From positions 62,001 to 126,000 of the forward strand of contig NZ_WTYK01000003.1 in NCBI RefSeq assembly GCF_009828065.1: 64,000 bases of DNA, given 5' to 3'. The notes under the pieces are model-generated. The model ran no database searches and was not told the DNA's origin. It was given only the letters and a program-made list of their open reading frames with translations. This DNA comes from Croceibacterium soli (GTDB taxonomy: Bacteria > Pseudomonadota > Alphaproteobacteria > Sphingomonadales > Sphingomonadaceae). A program made the translations under genes and the position numbers. Shown here one piece after another: positions 55,364 through 64,000 of this stretch (position 1 is the first letter of the stretch; every line of letters begins with the position of its first letter).

Positions 55364-56575
55364 TCACTCAGCCGCCGGTTCGGCGTGGACTTGCGCGTCG
55401 CCGGAGGCCACGTCGTCGATGTGCGTCATCTTGAGGCGCCCGTTCTCGACCGCGAAAGCCAGCTTGCCCTCGACCAGTTCGAGCGCGTCGCGGCCGAAAA
55501 CCTCATAGCGCCAGCCCTGCAGCACCGGCAGGTGACGGACCCCGGCGGCGAGCGCCTCGAGCTCGTCGGAGCGGGTCAGCAGGCGGCTGGCGACGTCGAT
55601 CTCGCGGGTGCGGATCTTCAGCAGCAGCTTGAGGAGATCGGCCACGAGGGCCCCTTCCTTGCCCAACGGAGCGCCGCGCTGGGGCTTGTCGGGCAGTTCG
55701 TCGCTGGGCAGCGGCTCGGCCTTGGCCAGGACCTTCATGAGCCGCTTGCCGATGTCGTTTTCCTTCCACGCCTGGCTGAGCCCGCGCACTTTGGCGAGGT
55801 CAGCCTGCTGCTTGGGCGGCTGGCTGGCGAGGTCGGCCAGGGTCTCGTCGCGCATGATCCGGCCGCGCGGGATGTCCTTGTCCTGCGCCTCGACCTCACG
55901 CCAGGCGGCGAGGGCCTTCAGGCGGCCGAGCACGAGCGGGTTGCGGCTGGGCGCGCGGATCCGATGCCAGGCAGTGCCGAGATCGTTGGCGTAGTTCGCC
56001 GGATCGGCGAGCTTCTCCATCTCCGCATCGAGCCACGATCCCCGCCCGGTCTTGATCAGCTTCTTGAGCAAGCGCGGGAAGATCTTGGCGAGATAAGTGA
56101 CGTCGCCGATCGCGTATTCGATCTGCCGTTCGGTCAGCGGGCGGCGGCTCCAGTCGGTGAAGCGCGCGCCTTTGTCGATCGTCTTGCCGAGCCAGCTTTC
56201 GACGAGGTTGGCATAGCCGATCTGCTCGCTCTGGCTGACGGCCATCATGGCGATCTGCGTGTCGAAGATCGGGTGCGGGGTCTTGCCGGTGAGGTTGTAG
56301 ATGATCTCCACGTCCTGCCCGCCGGCATGGAAGACCTTCAGGATATCCTCGTTCTCGCAGAACAGGTCCAGCATCGGCGTCAGGTCGATGCCGGGGGCCA
56401 GCGGGTCGATCGCCGCGGCTTCCTCCTCGTTCCCGAGCTGCACCAGGCACAGCAGAGGATAGAAGGTGTTCTCGCGCATGAACTCGGTGTCCACGCAGAC
56501 GAAATCGCCTTGCGCCAGGCGAGCGCAGAGCTCGGCCAGTTCTTCGGTCTTCGTAATCAGCGGGTGTATTTTCAT
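55364..56575 (-). CDS. rnd: Ribonuclease D
   Basis: The 403-residue 3'-5' exoribonuclease matures tRNA 3' ends. The DEDDy active site is visible as VCVDTEFMRENTFYP, KVFHAGGQDVEIIY and the YAIGDVTYL region, followed by an HRDC-like helical domain (about 215-300, WREVEAQDKDIPRGRIMRDETLADLA). Length is within the usual range. It is divergent from aspS. Confidence 0.94.
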   Translation of the reverse strand: MKIHPLITKTEELAELCARLAQGDFVCVDTEFMRENTFYPLLCLVQLGNEEEAAAIDPLAPGIDLTPMLDLFCENEDILKVFHAGGQDVEIIYNLTGKTPHPIFDTQIAMMAVSQSEQIGYANLVESWLGKTIDKGARFTDWSRRPLTERQIEYAIGDVTYLAKIFPRLLKKLIKTGRGSWLDAEMEKLADPANYANDLGTAWHRIRAPSRNPLVLGRLKALAAWREVEAQDKDIPRGRIMRDETLADLASQPPKQQADLAKVRGLSQAWKENDIGKRLMKVLAKAEPLPSDELPDKPQRGAPLGKEGALVADLLKLLLKIRTREIDVASRLLTRSDELEALAAGVRHLPVLQGWRYEVFGRDALELVEGKLAFAVENGRLKMTHIDDVASGDAQVHAEPAAE

Positions 56576-56703
56576 CGTCGCTTTTCTATAGGGCGCTGGG
56601 GCGCTGCCCGATGGTGTGGGCAGGCCGGCTTGACAAGCGACCGGCCATCGCCTGTTAGCGCCGGCTCCCTAGCGCCATAAACCGCCTGACGGAAAGAGTC
56701 TTG

Positions 56704-58521
56704 ATGCACGCCTATCGTACCCACAACTGTGCTGCCCTGCGCGAAGACGCCGTCGGGGAAACCGTGCGCCTGTCCGGATGGGTCCATCGCAAGCGCGATC
56801 ACGGCGGCGTGCTGTTCATCGATCTGCGCGACCACTACGGCATCACGCAAATCGTTGCCGACACGGATTCGCCGGCGCTTCCGGTGCTCGAAGGCCTGCG
56901 GGTGGAGTCGGTCGTGACGATCGACGGCACCGTGAAGGCGCGCACGCCGGAGACGGTCAACGCCAATCTGCCAACCGGCGCGATCGAGGTCTATGCCCGT
57001 GAGATCGCCGTGCAGAGCCGGGCCGAGGAACTGCCGATGCCGGTCGCCGGCGAGCAGGAATACCCGGAGGACATCCGCCTCAAGTACCGCTTCCTCGATC
57101 TCCGCCGCGAGACCATGCACCGCAACGTCATGCTGCGCAGCCAGGTGATCGCATCGTTGCGCCGGCGGATGACGGAGCAGGGCTTCAACGAGTTCCAGAC
57201 GCCGATCCTCAGCGCCTCCAGCCCCGAAGGCGCGCGCGACTACCTCGTGCCGAGTCGCCTGCACCCGGGCACGTTCTACGCGCTCCCGCAGGCGCCGCAG
57301 ATGTTCAAGCAGCTGCTGATGGTCGCCGGGTTCGACCGTTATTTCCAGATCGCCCCGTGCTTCCGCGACGAGGACCTTCGCGCCGACCGCGCGCCGGAGT
57401 TCTACCAGCTCGACTTCGAGATGAGCTTCGTCACGCAGGACGACGTGTTCGCGACGATCGAGCCGGTCCTGGCGGGCGTGTTCGCCGAGTTCGCGAACGG
57501 CAAGACCGTGACGCCGGCGGGCGAGTTCCCGCGCATCCCCTACCGCGAAGCGATGCTCAAGTACGGCAGCGACAAGCCGGACCTGCGCAATCCGCTGCTT
57601 ATCGCCGACATTTCGCATCATTTCGAGCAGTCCGGCTTCGGCCTCTTCGAGAAGATCGTTGGTTCCGGCGGCGTTGTCCGGGCGATCCCCGCGCCGAACA
57701 CGCACGAGAAGAGCCGCAAGTTCTTCGACGACATGAACGACTGGGCCCGCAAGGAAGGCTTCGCCGGGCTCGGCTACGTCACCCGCAAGCAGGGTGAGTT
57801 CGGGGGCCCGATCGCCAAGAACCACGGCCCCGAGAACATGCAGAAGATCTACGACGAGCTGGGCCTCGGCGAGAACGACGGCCTGTTCTTCGCGGCCGGC
57901 AAGGAGAAGGACGCCGCCAAGCTCGCTGGCGCCGCGCGCACCCGCGTGGGCGAGGAGCTGGGGCTGATCGAGCAGAACGCGTTCCGCTTCTGCTGGATCG
58001 TCGATTTTCCGATGTTCGAGTACGACGAGGACCTGAAGAAAGTCGATTTCAGCCACAATCCTTTCTCGATGCCCCAGGGCGAGATGGAAGCGCTGGAAAC
58101 GAAGGACCCGCTGGAGATCCTCGCCTGGCAGTACGACATCGTCTGCAACGGCTACGAGCTGTCCTCCGGCGCGATCCGGAACCACCGGCCGGAAATCATG
58201 TACAAGGCGTTCGAGATCGCCGGCTATTCGAGGGAGGAGGTCGACGCAAACTTCTCCGGCATGATCGAGGCGTTCAAGCTGGGCGCGCCGCCGCACGGCG
58301 GCTCCGCCCCCGGCATCGACCGCATCGTCATGCTGCTGGCCGACGAGCCCAACATCCGCGAGGTCATCGCCTTCCCGATGAACCAGCGGGCGCAGGACCT
58401 GATGATGAGCGCCCCCAGCGCCGTCAGCCCGCGCCAGCTTCGCGAACTGCACATTCGCCTGGCCGAACCGCCCAGGGCGAGCGAGGCCGAGAAGGCCGCA
58501 ACCGACACTATCGGGCAGTGA
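56704..58521 (+). CDS. aspS: Aspartyl-tRNA synthetase
   Basis: This 605-residue class IIb synthetase has an N-terminal OB fold ([31 protein letters not shown]), motif 2 [20 protein letters not shown] and motif 3 [14 protein letters not shown], with the bacterial insertion domain between. Alphaproteobacterial AspRS is often non-discriminating, charging tRNA-Asn too; whether that holds here depends on the presence of gatCAB and asnS, not seen. ATG 56704 is preferred over TTG 56701. Confidence 0.97.
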   Translation: MHAYRTHNCAALREDAVGETVRLSGWVHRKRDHGGVLFIDLRDHYGITQIVADTDSPALPVLEGLRVESVVTIDGTVKARTPETVNANLPTGAIEVYAREIAVQSRAEELPMPVAGEQEYPEDIRLKYRFLDLRRETMHRNVMLRSQVIASLRRRMTEQGFNEFQTPILSASSPEGARDYLVPSRLHPGTFYALPQAPQMFKQLLMVAGFDRYFQIAPCFRDEDLRADRAPEFYQLDFEMSFVTQDDVFATIEPVLAGVFAEFANGKTVTPAGEFPRIPYREAMLKYGSDKPDLRNPLLIADISHHFEQSGFGLFEKIVGSGGVVRAIPAPNTHEKSRKFFDDMNDWARKEGFAGLGYVTRKQGEFGGPIAKNHGPENMQKIYDELGLGENDGLFFAAGKEKDAAKLAGAARTRVGEELGLIEQNAFRFCWIVDFPMFEYDEDLKKVDFSHNPFSMPQGEMEALETKDPLEILAWQYDIVCNGYELSSGAIRNHRPEIMYKAFEIAGYSREEVDANFSGMIEAFKLGAPPHGGSAPGIDRIVMLLADEPNIREVIAFPMNQRAQDLMMSAPSAVSPRQLRELHIRLAEPPRASEAEKAATDTIGQ

Positions 58522-58598
58522 CCGGGGCACTTGCCAGCCCCTTCACCGTTCATTAGGGCGAAACCCAAATTCAACACCCCAATTCGAGAGGGCATCAC

Positions 58599-58835
58599 AT
58601 GAGCGATACCGCCGACCGCGTTAAGAAGATCGTTGTCGAGCACCTTGGCGTCGAGGAAGACAAGGTCACCCCCGACGCGAGCTTCATCGACGACCTGGGC
58701 GCAGACAGCCTCGACATCGTCGAGCTGGTGATGGCCTTCGAGGAAGAGTTCGGGGTCGAGATCCCCGACGACGCCGCGGAGAAGATCAACACCGTCGGCG
58801 ACGCCAACAAGTACATCGAAGAGCACAAGGGCTGA
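58599..58835 (+). CDS. acpP: Acyl carrier protein
   Basis: The 78-residue acidic four-helix protein has the phosphopantetheine attachment Ser in [21 protein letters not shown]. It carries growing fatty acids, including to FabZ and FabF encoded in this window. It is followed by a repeat and then fabF. Confidence 0.97.
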   Translation: MSDTADRVKKIVVEHLGVEEDKVTPDASFIDDLGADSLDIVELVMAFEEEFGVEIPDDAAEKINTVGDANKYIEEHKG

Positions 58836-58854
58836 TCGCCCAAGGCTCATTCCC

Positions 58855-58948
58855 CGTTTCGCCCTGAGCTTGTCGAGGGGCCGACCTGTCTCCCGGCACA
58901 GCGCCAGGGGAGGTCGCGGGTTTCGGCAGGCTCAGCCCTACGCGGGCT
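58855..58948. repeat. Diverged family B repeat between acpP and fabF
   Basis: It contains GCCCTGAGCTTGTCGAGGGGC at the left and GGTTTCGGCAGGCTCAGCCC at the right, corresponding to the two arms of the family B unit in hrpB and at 40 kb, with a different inner spacer. It occupies most of the 160-bp gap in the acpP-fabF operon. Confidence 0.7.
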
Positions 58949-58995
58949 GGGCCTGTTCTGTTATTGAGAGCAATGATTGATTTCCGGAGAGTAGC

Positions 58996-60258
58996 ATGCG
59001 CCGTGTCGTCGTAACCGGATTGGGCCTGGTCACTCCGCTGGGAGCCGATGTCGAGACCACCTGGTCGAACATCCTCGCAGGGAAGAGCGGGGCGGGGCCG
59101 ATCACGCGGTTCGATGCCTCCGACCAGAAGTGCCGCATCGCCTGCGAGGTGAAGCCGGCAGGCCATGAATATGGCTTCGATCCGAACCTGCGGGTGGACC
59201 ACAAAGTCCAGCGCCAGGTCGATCCGTTCATCATCTACGGCATCGATGCCGCCGGCCAGGCGATGGAAGACGCCGGCCTGTGCGACATGGACGACGCGAT
59301 GCGGCTGCGCGCCGGCTGCTCGATCGGCTCCGGCATCGGCGGCCTCCCGGGGATCGAGAAGGAATCGCTGATCCTGGCCGAGAAGGGGCCGAGCCGGGTC
59401 TCGCCGCACTTCGTGCACGGGCGGCTAATCAACCTCATCTCCGGCCAGGTCTCGATCAAGTACGGCCTGATGGGCCCGAACCACGCGGTCGTCACCGCCT
59501 GCTCGACCGGCGCCCATTCGATCGGCGACGCCGCGCGGATGATCAAGGACGATGACGCCGACATCATGCTGGCCGGCGGCGCCGAGGCGACGATCTGCCC
59601 GATCGGTATCGCCGGCTTCGCCCAGGCGCGCGCCCTCTCGACCGCCTTCAACGACCAGCCGGAGAAGGCCAGCCGTCCCTATGACGTGGCCCGCGACGGC
59701 TTCGTCATGGGCGAGGGCGCAGGCGTCGTCGTGCTCGAGGAGTACGAGCATGCCAAGGCCCGCGGCGCGAAGATCTACGCCGAAGTGGTCGGTTACGGCC
59801 TGTCGGGCGACGCCTACCACGTCACCGCGCCGCACCCCGAGGGATCGGGCGCATTCCGCGCGATGGAGATGGCGCTGCGCAAGGCCGGCGTCAGCCCGTC
59901 GGACATCGACTACATCAACGCCCACGGCACCTCCACGCCGCTCGGCGACGAGCTGGAGCTGGGCGCAGTGCGGCGGCTGTTCGGCAGTGCGATCGACTCC
60001 GTGTCCATGAGCAGCACGAAGTCGGCCATCGGCCACCTGCTCGGCGGCGCCGGCGCGGTGGAGAGCATCTTCTGCATCCTGGCGATGCGCGACCAGATCG
60101 CCCCGCCGACGCTCAACCTCGATAATCCCTCGGAAGGCTGCGAAGGCGTCGACCTCGTGCCGCACAAGGCGAAGGAGCGGAAGATCCGCGCGGTGCTCAA
60201 CAACAGCTTCGGCTTCGGCGGCACCAACGCCAGCCTGGTGATGAAGCCGGTCGACTAA
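58996..60258 (+). CDS. fabF: Beta-ketoacyl-ACP synthase II
   Basis: The 420-residue condensing enzyme starts MRRVVVTGLGLVTPLG. The catalytic Cys is in VVTACSTGAHSIGDA and the two His are in INAHGTSTPLGD and KSAIGHLLGGAGAVE; NNSFGFGGTNASLV is the C-terminal signature. It elongates malonyl-ACP in fatty acid synthesis. The order acpP-fabF-mltG is conserved in many proteobacteria. The mltG start follows one base after its stop. Confidence 0.97.
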   Translation: MRRVVVTGLGLVTPLGADVETTWSNILAGKSGAGPITRFDASDQKCRIACEVKPAGHEYGFDPNLRVDHKVQRQVDPFIIYGIDAAGQAMEDAGLCDMDDAMRLRAGCSIGSGIGGLPGIEKESLILAEKGPSRVSPHFVHGRLINLISGQVSIKYGLMGPNHAVVTACSTGAHSIGDAARMIKDDDADIMLAGGAEATICPIGIAGFAQARALSTAFNDQPEKASRPYDVARDGFVMGEGAGVVVLEEYEHAKARGAKIYAEVVGYGLSGDAYHVTAPHPEGSGAFRAMEMALRKAGVSPSDIDYINAHGTSTPLGDELELGAVRRLFGSAIDSVSMSSTKSAIGHLLGGAGAVESIFCILAMRDQIAPPTLNLDNPSEGCEGVDLVPHKAKERKIRAVLNNSFGFGGTNASLVMKPVD

Positions 60259-60259
60259 G

Positions 60260-61234
60260 ATGACCCGTCGCGCGGGCCTCATCGGTGCCGCCGCGGCGGC
60301 CGTGCTGCTGGCCGTTGCGGCGGTCGTCTTCGCGGCGGGCTGGTGGGGCTCGGCCGAACTGGACGAGGAGCGCAGCTTCGTCGTGCCGAACGGCTCCACG
60401 CTGACCGCAGTGGCGGGCAAGCTTGAGGAGGAGGGCGTCATCTCCGACGCCGACGCCTTCCTGCTGCGCGCCAAGATCTTCGGCGGCTCGGACCCGATCA
60501 AGGCCGGGGAGTTCCTCCTGCCCGCCGGAGCGAGCCCGGCCACGATCCTCGACACCTTCCAGCACGGCGAGGTGATCCGCCGCTTCGTCACGATACCCGA
60601 AGGCCTGCCGTCGATCATGCTCTGGGAACGGCTGATGGCCGAACCGCTGCTGACCGGCCAGATCCCGGTCCCAGAAGAAGGCTCCGTCCTGCCCGAGAGC
60701 TACGATTTCGAGCGCGGCGAGACCCGTGCCGCGGTGCTCGCGCGGATGCAGAAGGCGATGAAGGACACCCTCGCCGAGCTGTGGCCGAAGCGTGCGCCCG
60801 ACATCGCCGTCTCCACGCCGCGCGAGGCGGTCATCCTGGCGTCGATCGTGGAGAAGGAAACCGGCGTGCCGCGGGAGCGGCGCATGGTCGCCGGGCTGTA
60901 CTCGAACCGGGTCAAGCAGGGCATGATGCTGCAGGCCGACCCGACGATCATCTACCCGATCACCAAGGGCAAACCGCTGGGCCGCCGCATCCGCCAGTCG
61001 GAGATCCAGGCGGTGAATGACTACAACACCTACTCGATGGTGGGGCTGCCGAAGGGGCCGATCACCAATCCCGGGCGCGCCTCGATCGCAGCCGTGCTCA
61101 ACCCGGCGAAGACCGAGGCGCTCTACATGGTGGCCGACGGCACCGGCGGGCACGTGTTCGCCAGCACGCTGCAGGAGCACAACGCGAACGTCGCCAAGTG
61201 GTTCGCCATCCGCCGAGCGCGCGGGGAAATGTAA
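60260..61234 (+). CDS. mltG: Endolytic murein transglycosylase MltG
   Basis: The 324-residue product has one N-terminal membrane anchor (LIGAAAAAVLLAVAAVVFAAGWW), a LysM-like region (FVVPNGSTLTAVAGKLEEEGVI), and the YceG domain with catalytic Glu in ILASIVEKETGVPRERRMVAGLYSNR and the motif LQADPTIIY. It cuts nascent glycan strands and limits their length. It forms an operon with fabF and the 2H phosphoesterase gene. Confidence 0.95.
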   Translation: MTRRAGLIGAAAAAVLLAVAAVVFAAGWWGSAELDEERSFVVPNGSTLTAVAGKLEEEGVISDADAFLLRAKIFGGSDPIKAGEFLLPAGASPATILDTFQHGEVIRRFVTIPEGLPSIMLWERLMAEPLLTGQIPVPEEGSVLPESYDFERGETRAAVLARMQKAMKDTLAELWPKRAPDIAVSTPREAVILASIVEKETGVPRERRMVAGLYSNRVKQGMMLQADPTIIYPITKGKPLGRRIRQSEIQAVNDYNTYSMVGLPKGPITNPGRASIAAVLNPAKTEALYMVADGTGGHVFASTLQEHNANVAKWFAIRRARGEM

Positions 61235-61246
61235 GGGAAGGGCGGC

Positions 61247-61759
61247 GTGAACGATCCCGCGCCGCTTATCGTCACTGCCGAACTGCCGCCGGACCTGCAG
61301 GCCTGGGCGGACGGGCTGCGGCGCGCGCACTACCCGCCGGAACGCAACCGGATCGCCGCGCACGTCACGCTGTTCCACGCCCTGCCGCCCTCGGCCGAAA
61401 GCGAGCTGCGCGACTGCCTCGCCGCCGCCGCCCGCGATCCCGCGCCGCTTCCCGCCCGTCTGGAGGGCCTCATGCCGCTGGGGCGGGGCACCGCGCTCGC
61501 GATCACCAGCCCGGCCTTGCTCGCGCTGCGCGACGACCTCGCCGATCGCTTCCACGGCCTCCTGACCCCGCAGGATGGGCACCGGCCGCGCCTCCACGTC
61601 ACCATCCAGAACAAGGTCTCGATCGAAGCGGCGAGGGCCCTCCAGGCCGAATTGGCGCCGCAGGTGCAGCCTCACGATTTCCGCTTCGCCGGCCTCGCAT
61701 TGCACCGATACCGGGGCGGCCCGTGGGAGTTCGTGAAGCGGTGGAGCTTTCGCGGTTGA
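61247..61759 (+). CDS. 2H phosphoesterase (2'-5' RNA ligase family)
   Basis: The product has 170 residues from a GTG. The two His-x-Thr/Ser motifs of the 2H superfamily are HVTLFHAL (about residue 38) and HVTIQNKV (about residue 118), each at the expected place in a two-lobed fold. The family includes 2'-5' RNA ligase/ThpR and cyclic phosphodiesterases; the real substrate is unknown. It lies 12 bp after mltG. Confidence 0.85.
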   Translation: MNDPAPLIVTAELPPDLQAWADGLRRAHYPPERNRIAAHVTLFHALPPSAESELRDCLAAAARDPAPLPARLEGLMPLGRGTALAITSPALLALRDDLADRFHGLLTPQDGHRPRLHVTIQNKVSIEAARALQAELAPQVQPHDFRFAGLALHRYRGGPWEFVKRWSFRG

Positions 61760-61822
61760 CCGCGCATTTCCCGCGCTATAAGTGCGCCGCCTGCCCCGCC
61801 GAAGCGGGCGCATGCCTTACGG

Positions 61823-61899
61823 GGCGGAGTAGCTCAGGTGGTTAGAGCAGCGGAATCATAATCCGCGTGTCGGGGGTTCGAGTCCCTCCTCCGCTACCA
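61823..61899 (+). tRNA. tRNA-Met (CAT), elongator type
   Basis: Acceptor GGCGGAG pairs with CTCCGCT (last pair G-U), then A and encoded CCA. The anticodon CAT lies in GCGGAATCATAATCCGC, and the T arm is GGGGGTTCGAGTCCCTC. The sequence matches alphaproteobacterial elongator tRNA-Met rather than initiator or the Ile2 species. The 3' half overlaps, on the opposite strand, the end of a serine recombinase gene. Confidence 0.93.
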
Positions 61900-63511
61900 T
61901 TCATCCCCCCGACAGCAGCGGGCATCAGGAACCGCTGCCCGATCAGGGCTTCCAGACGACCGATGATCTCGATTTTCGGCGGCGGCGTGTGACGATTTTG
62001 CGATTCGCCAGCCGGATGAAGCACGACCGTCTCGATCACCTCGCGAACGACCTTGGCGGCTTCGGTCTCGCCGTCGTGGCCGAGCGTTTCGTGGAGGCGG
62101 GCCACAGCGGTGAGGTAGCGTTCACGCGCACCGGAGTGAAGCACAACGACGCTGGGTGCTGCCGTTGCCGCCAGCCGCTGCCGCAACTCGTTCTCCCGCG
62201 CCAGCGTGGCTTGAAGCTCCGGCTGGGTGCGGACGGGATCACACAAGCCGTCCATCAGTAGGTTGTTGAGCCGCTCAGCCCGCGCAGAAGTCTTCGCCAG
62301 TTCCGCTTCCAGCGACGCCCGCTGTGTGGTCGATGACATCCGCAGCCGCTTCATCTCCGCCTCGTATGTTTCGAGGAAGTCGCGGATCGCATCGGGTTCT
62401 TGAAGCTCGCGACGCAGCAAGCCAAGCACCCGCTCCTCGATCTCGTCGATGTAATAGCTGCGAGGGTCGGGGCAGTCCCCGCTCTCTTTGTGCCGCGAGC
62501 ACTGTAAGCGCGTGCGCCCAGTCTTATCCTTGCCCTTGGTGGACATGCCGCTGCCGCAAGCGCCGCAGCGAAGCAGACCGCTGAACACGCGCTTGGCGGC
62601 ACGAGCACGCTGTGACGGCTCCTGCTGCTTCTTCGCCTTCCGCGCCGCAACGGCGTCCCAAAGTTCATCAGGCACGATGCGCAGTTGCTCGGCTTCGGCG
62701 CGAACCCATTCGACGGGGGCGTTGCGGCGAGATACCCGCTTGCCGGTGTTCGGGTTTACAACCATGCGGCTCTTATTCCAGACGATGCTACCGACATACA
62801 GTTCATTGTTCAGGATGCCGCTGCCGCGCGCGGCCTCGCCGTGGATACATGATGCCGCCCAACGCTTACCGCGCGGCGGCTTCACCCCGCGACGGTTGAG
62901 GTCGGCAGCGATGGCGCGCGGAGTTTCCCCCGCTGCGTAGCGTTCGAAAATCTCCAAAACGATCTGCGCCTCGTCTTCGACGATCAACAGGATGCCGCCA
63001 CGCCGCTTCTCGTGCGCGTGGCGCGGTGCCGACCGATAGCCGTAGGCACGCCCACCTGCCGTAAAACCATTTCGCACGATGCCGTCGAGGCCGCGCCACA
63101 CCATTTGCGCCGTCTGCTCTCGGGTGAGGTGCGCCACCAGCCCTTCACCGCCGCCCCCATGGGATCGAGAACAGTATTGGTCCCCGATCCGATGACAGTG
63201 ATGCCGAGGAAGGTCAGATGCTCAATAGCCTTCTGGACATCGCCGTTGTTCCGCGACAGGCGCGAGATATTCTCGATATAAAGCACAGAGAAGTCCCCGT
63301 TGTAGGCGGCCTTCATCATCGCCTTGTAGCCGTCGCGAAGCAGGATCGACGCACCGCTCTTGGCGTAGTCGGTGAAGCGGTTCGCTTCGGGCACACTGTG
63401 CGCGTTGCCACTGGCCCGCCGCTCCGACAGTCCGATCTGGTCGGCGATTGAGGTCTCGTCCTGAAGGTCCGAACTGTAGCGCGCGTAGATCGCGCCGGTG
63501 GCGGGCATCAT
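61842..63511 (-). pseudogene. Large serine recombinase, split by a frameshift
   Basis: Two frames together make one recombinase of about 557 residues. The N part (63511 to about 63138) is the resolvase domain, with the catalytic Ser in IYARYSSDLQDETSIADQ and the typical IENISRLSRNNGDVQKAIEHL. The C part (GTG 63137 to 61842) begins VAHLTREQTAQMVWRGLDG and contains the recombinase domain (GGRAYGYR), the zinc ribbon (LLRCGACGSGMSTKGKDKTGR...C) and a coiled coil. Adding one base near 63138-63140 restores GLVAHL, so a 1-nt deletion or sequencing error is likely. The last 19 codons lie antisense in tRNA-Met. This enzyme should integrate the element that continues beyond the window. Confidence 0.85.
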
Positions 63512-63645
63512 GAACGCGACTCCAGAGCTTCGGCTTCGGCAGCATAGTCGGCGGCGGCGATGATCTTCGCAAGTGCTCGTGCGAGGTCGCGCACGAACTC
63601 GCGGCGCGCCTCGTAGTGTTTGTCTGTATCGTTGAAGTTATCCAT
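63508..63645 (-). CDS. Small helical protein upstream of the serine recombinase
   Basis: The 45-residue charged protein reads MDNFNDTDKHYEARREF, then VRDLARALAKIIAAADYAAEAEALESRS; it is probably one long helix. Its stop overlaps the recombinase start (ATGA), so the two are co-translated. I do not recognise a family. It could be a recombination directionality factor or a structural partner, but only the coupling supports that. Confidence 0.6.
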   Translation of the reverse strand: MDNFNDTDKHYEARREFVRDLARALAKIIAAADYAAEAEALESRS

Positions 63646-63684
63646 GCCCCTGATAATGACAAGGTTGAATAGTCTCCCGCCATA

Positions 63685-63717
63685 AATAAATCAGCACGAA
63701 GCGCAGATTGATTTATT
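63685..63717. promoter_or_regulatory. Inverted repeat between divergent element genes
   Basis: AATAAATCA (63685-63693) and TGATTTATT (63709-63717) are perfect inverted copies with a 15-bp spacer. They lie midway between the small gene starting at 63645 on the minus strand and the frame starting at 63752 on the plus strand. A shared operator is likely. Confidence 0.5.
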
Positions 63718-63751
63718 GCACGCGCAGGATGGCATCTGGTATCTTAAGGCT

Positions 63752-64000
63752 ATGAACAAAGTAGAGCTAAAGACAAGCTGGCTGGACTTCCTTTCCAGTC
63801 AAGACTTCAGTCACGCCATCACCTTCAAGCCTAACGACGCCAACTTCACGAAGTCGGTGGCCGCACTTCATCGGCTTTTCGTCAAAGCGCACATGCTGAT
63901 CCAGCGCCGCCTGATCGGGCGCGGGTTCAACCTTACCCAAAACCGCGCGCGGCAGACACCGGCGCTGGGCATTGTAGAGGGTTCGTTGCTTACGGGCCAT
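63752..64000 (+). CDS. Partial gene of the tRNA-Met element, runs off the window
   Basis: This is an open frame of 83 codons without a stop at the window edge. The product starts MNKVELKTSWLDFLSSQDF, continues SHAITFKPNDANFTKSVAAL and LHRLFVKAHMLIQRRLIGRG. The AITFKPN segment followed by a basic helix is vaguely like rolling-circle or replication proteins of small elements, but I cannot assign it. Codon pattern and the divergent operator-like palindrome support a real gene. The antisense frame over the same bases is rejected. Confidence 0.5.
   Translation, partial: MNKVELKTSWLDFLSSQDFSHAITFKPNDANFTKSVAALHRLFVKAHMLIQRRLIGRGFNLTQNRARQTPALGIVEGSLLTGH

Noticed and set aside
56572-58530. 652-codon minus-strand frame across aspS
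   Set aside because: Antisense shadow of an intact aminoacyl-tRNA synthetase gene.
63767-64000. 77-codon minus-strand frame at the right edge
   Set aside because: It is antisense to a frame with a better start and context (63752, plus strand) and has no motif.

Overview
This is a chromosomal segment of a GC-rich alphaproteobacterium, most likely of the order Sphingomonadales and plausibly an Erythrobacteraceae member. This is inferred from gene content and order (ffs-dnaX-ybaB; tsf-pyrH-frr-uppS-cdsA-dxr-rseP-bamA-skp-fabZ; psd-pssA; dapF-mtaB-ftsY-yciB), an HWE-type kinase paired with a FATGUY-type receiver, an NDUFS4-like protein and a DUF5818-like protein. No rRNA or species-diagnostic gene is present, so the genus is not fixed.

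Layout. 1-5.4 kb: a SIMPL protein, a PepSY-like protein with an OmpR-type two-component pair, a Tyr/Gly-rich lipoprotein, chorismate mutase and a polyprenyl diphosphate synthase. 5.4-17.3 kb: hrpB, an NDUFS4-like protein, SRP RNA with dnaX and ybaB, a PilZ protein, a multi-PAS HWE kinase with its receiver protein, lon and an HU gene. 17.3-19.7 kb: two clusters of GC-rich repeats around a small DUF5818-like gene and an unassigned structured RNA, then rlmB and tRNA-Tyr. 19.7-23.9 kb: a small decayed integrative element in tRNA-Tyr (integrase, unknown protein, excisionase-like protein, truncated primase, XRE regulator, 53-aa membrane protein). 24-27.3 kb: an MBL-rhodanese persulfide dioxygenase, psd-pssA, and a small membrane protein downstream of tandem LexA-type boxes. 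28-39.7 kb: the translation and envelope biogenesis operon from rpsB to fabZ, then rpmE. 40-54.3 kb: oxygenase, tRNA-His, amino-acid dehydrogenase, kup, yciB-ftsY-mtaB-dapF, a GGDEF-EAL protein, an EVE protein, a TPP enzyme, an LplT-like transporter and pgsA. 54.3-61.8 kb: oxyR, rnd, aspS, acpP-fabF-mltG and a 2H phosphoesterase. 61.8-64 kb: tRNA-Met with the left end of a second mobile element, carrying a frameshifted large serine recombinase whose 3' end is read from the antisense strand of the tRNA gene.

How the genes work together. Much of the window serves envelope construction: isoprenoid precursors and lipid carrier (dxr, uppS, polyprenyl synthase), phospholipids (cdsA, pssA, psd, pgsA, LplT-like), fatty acids (fabZ, acpP, fabF), outer-membrane assembly (bamA, skp), envelope proteolysis (rseP) and peptidoglycan (mltG, dapF). 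The other recurring theme is stress and regulation: lon, oxyR, a candidate general-stress kinase module and a candidate SOS-controlled membrane protein.

At least three families of palindromic repeats fill the intergenic spaces. One copy lies in frame inside hrpB, and two others end in purine tracts that act as the apparent ribosome binding sites of uppS and cdsA. The most promising leads are the LexA-box/small-membrane-protein locus, the structured RNA near 18 kb, and the two tRNA-targeted elements. I saw no CRISPR array and no complete insertion sequence.
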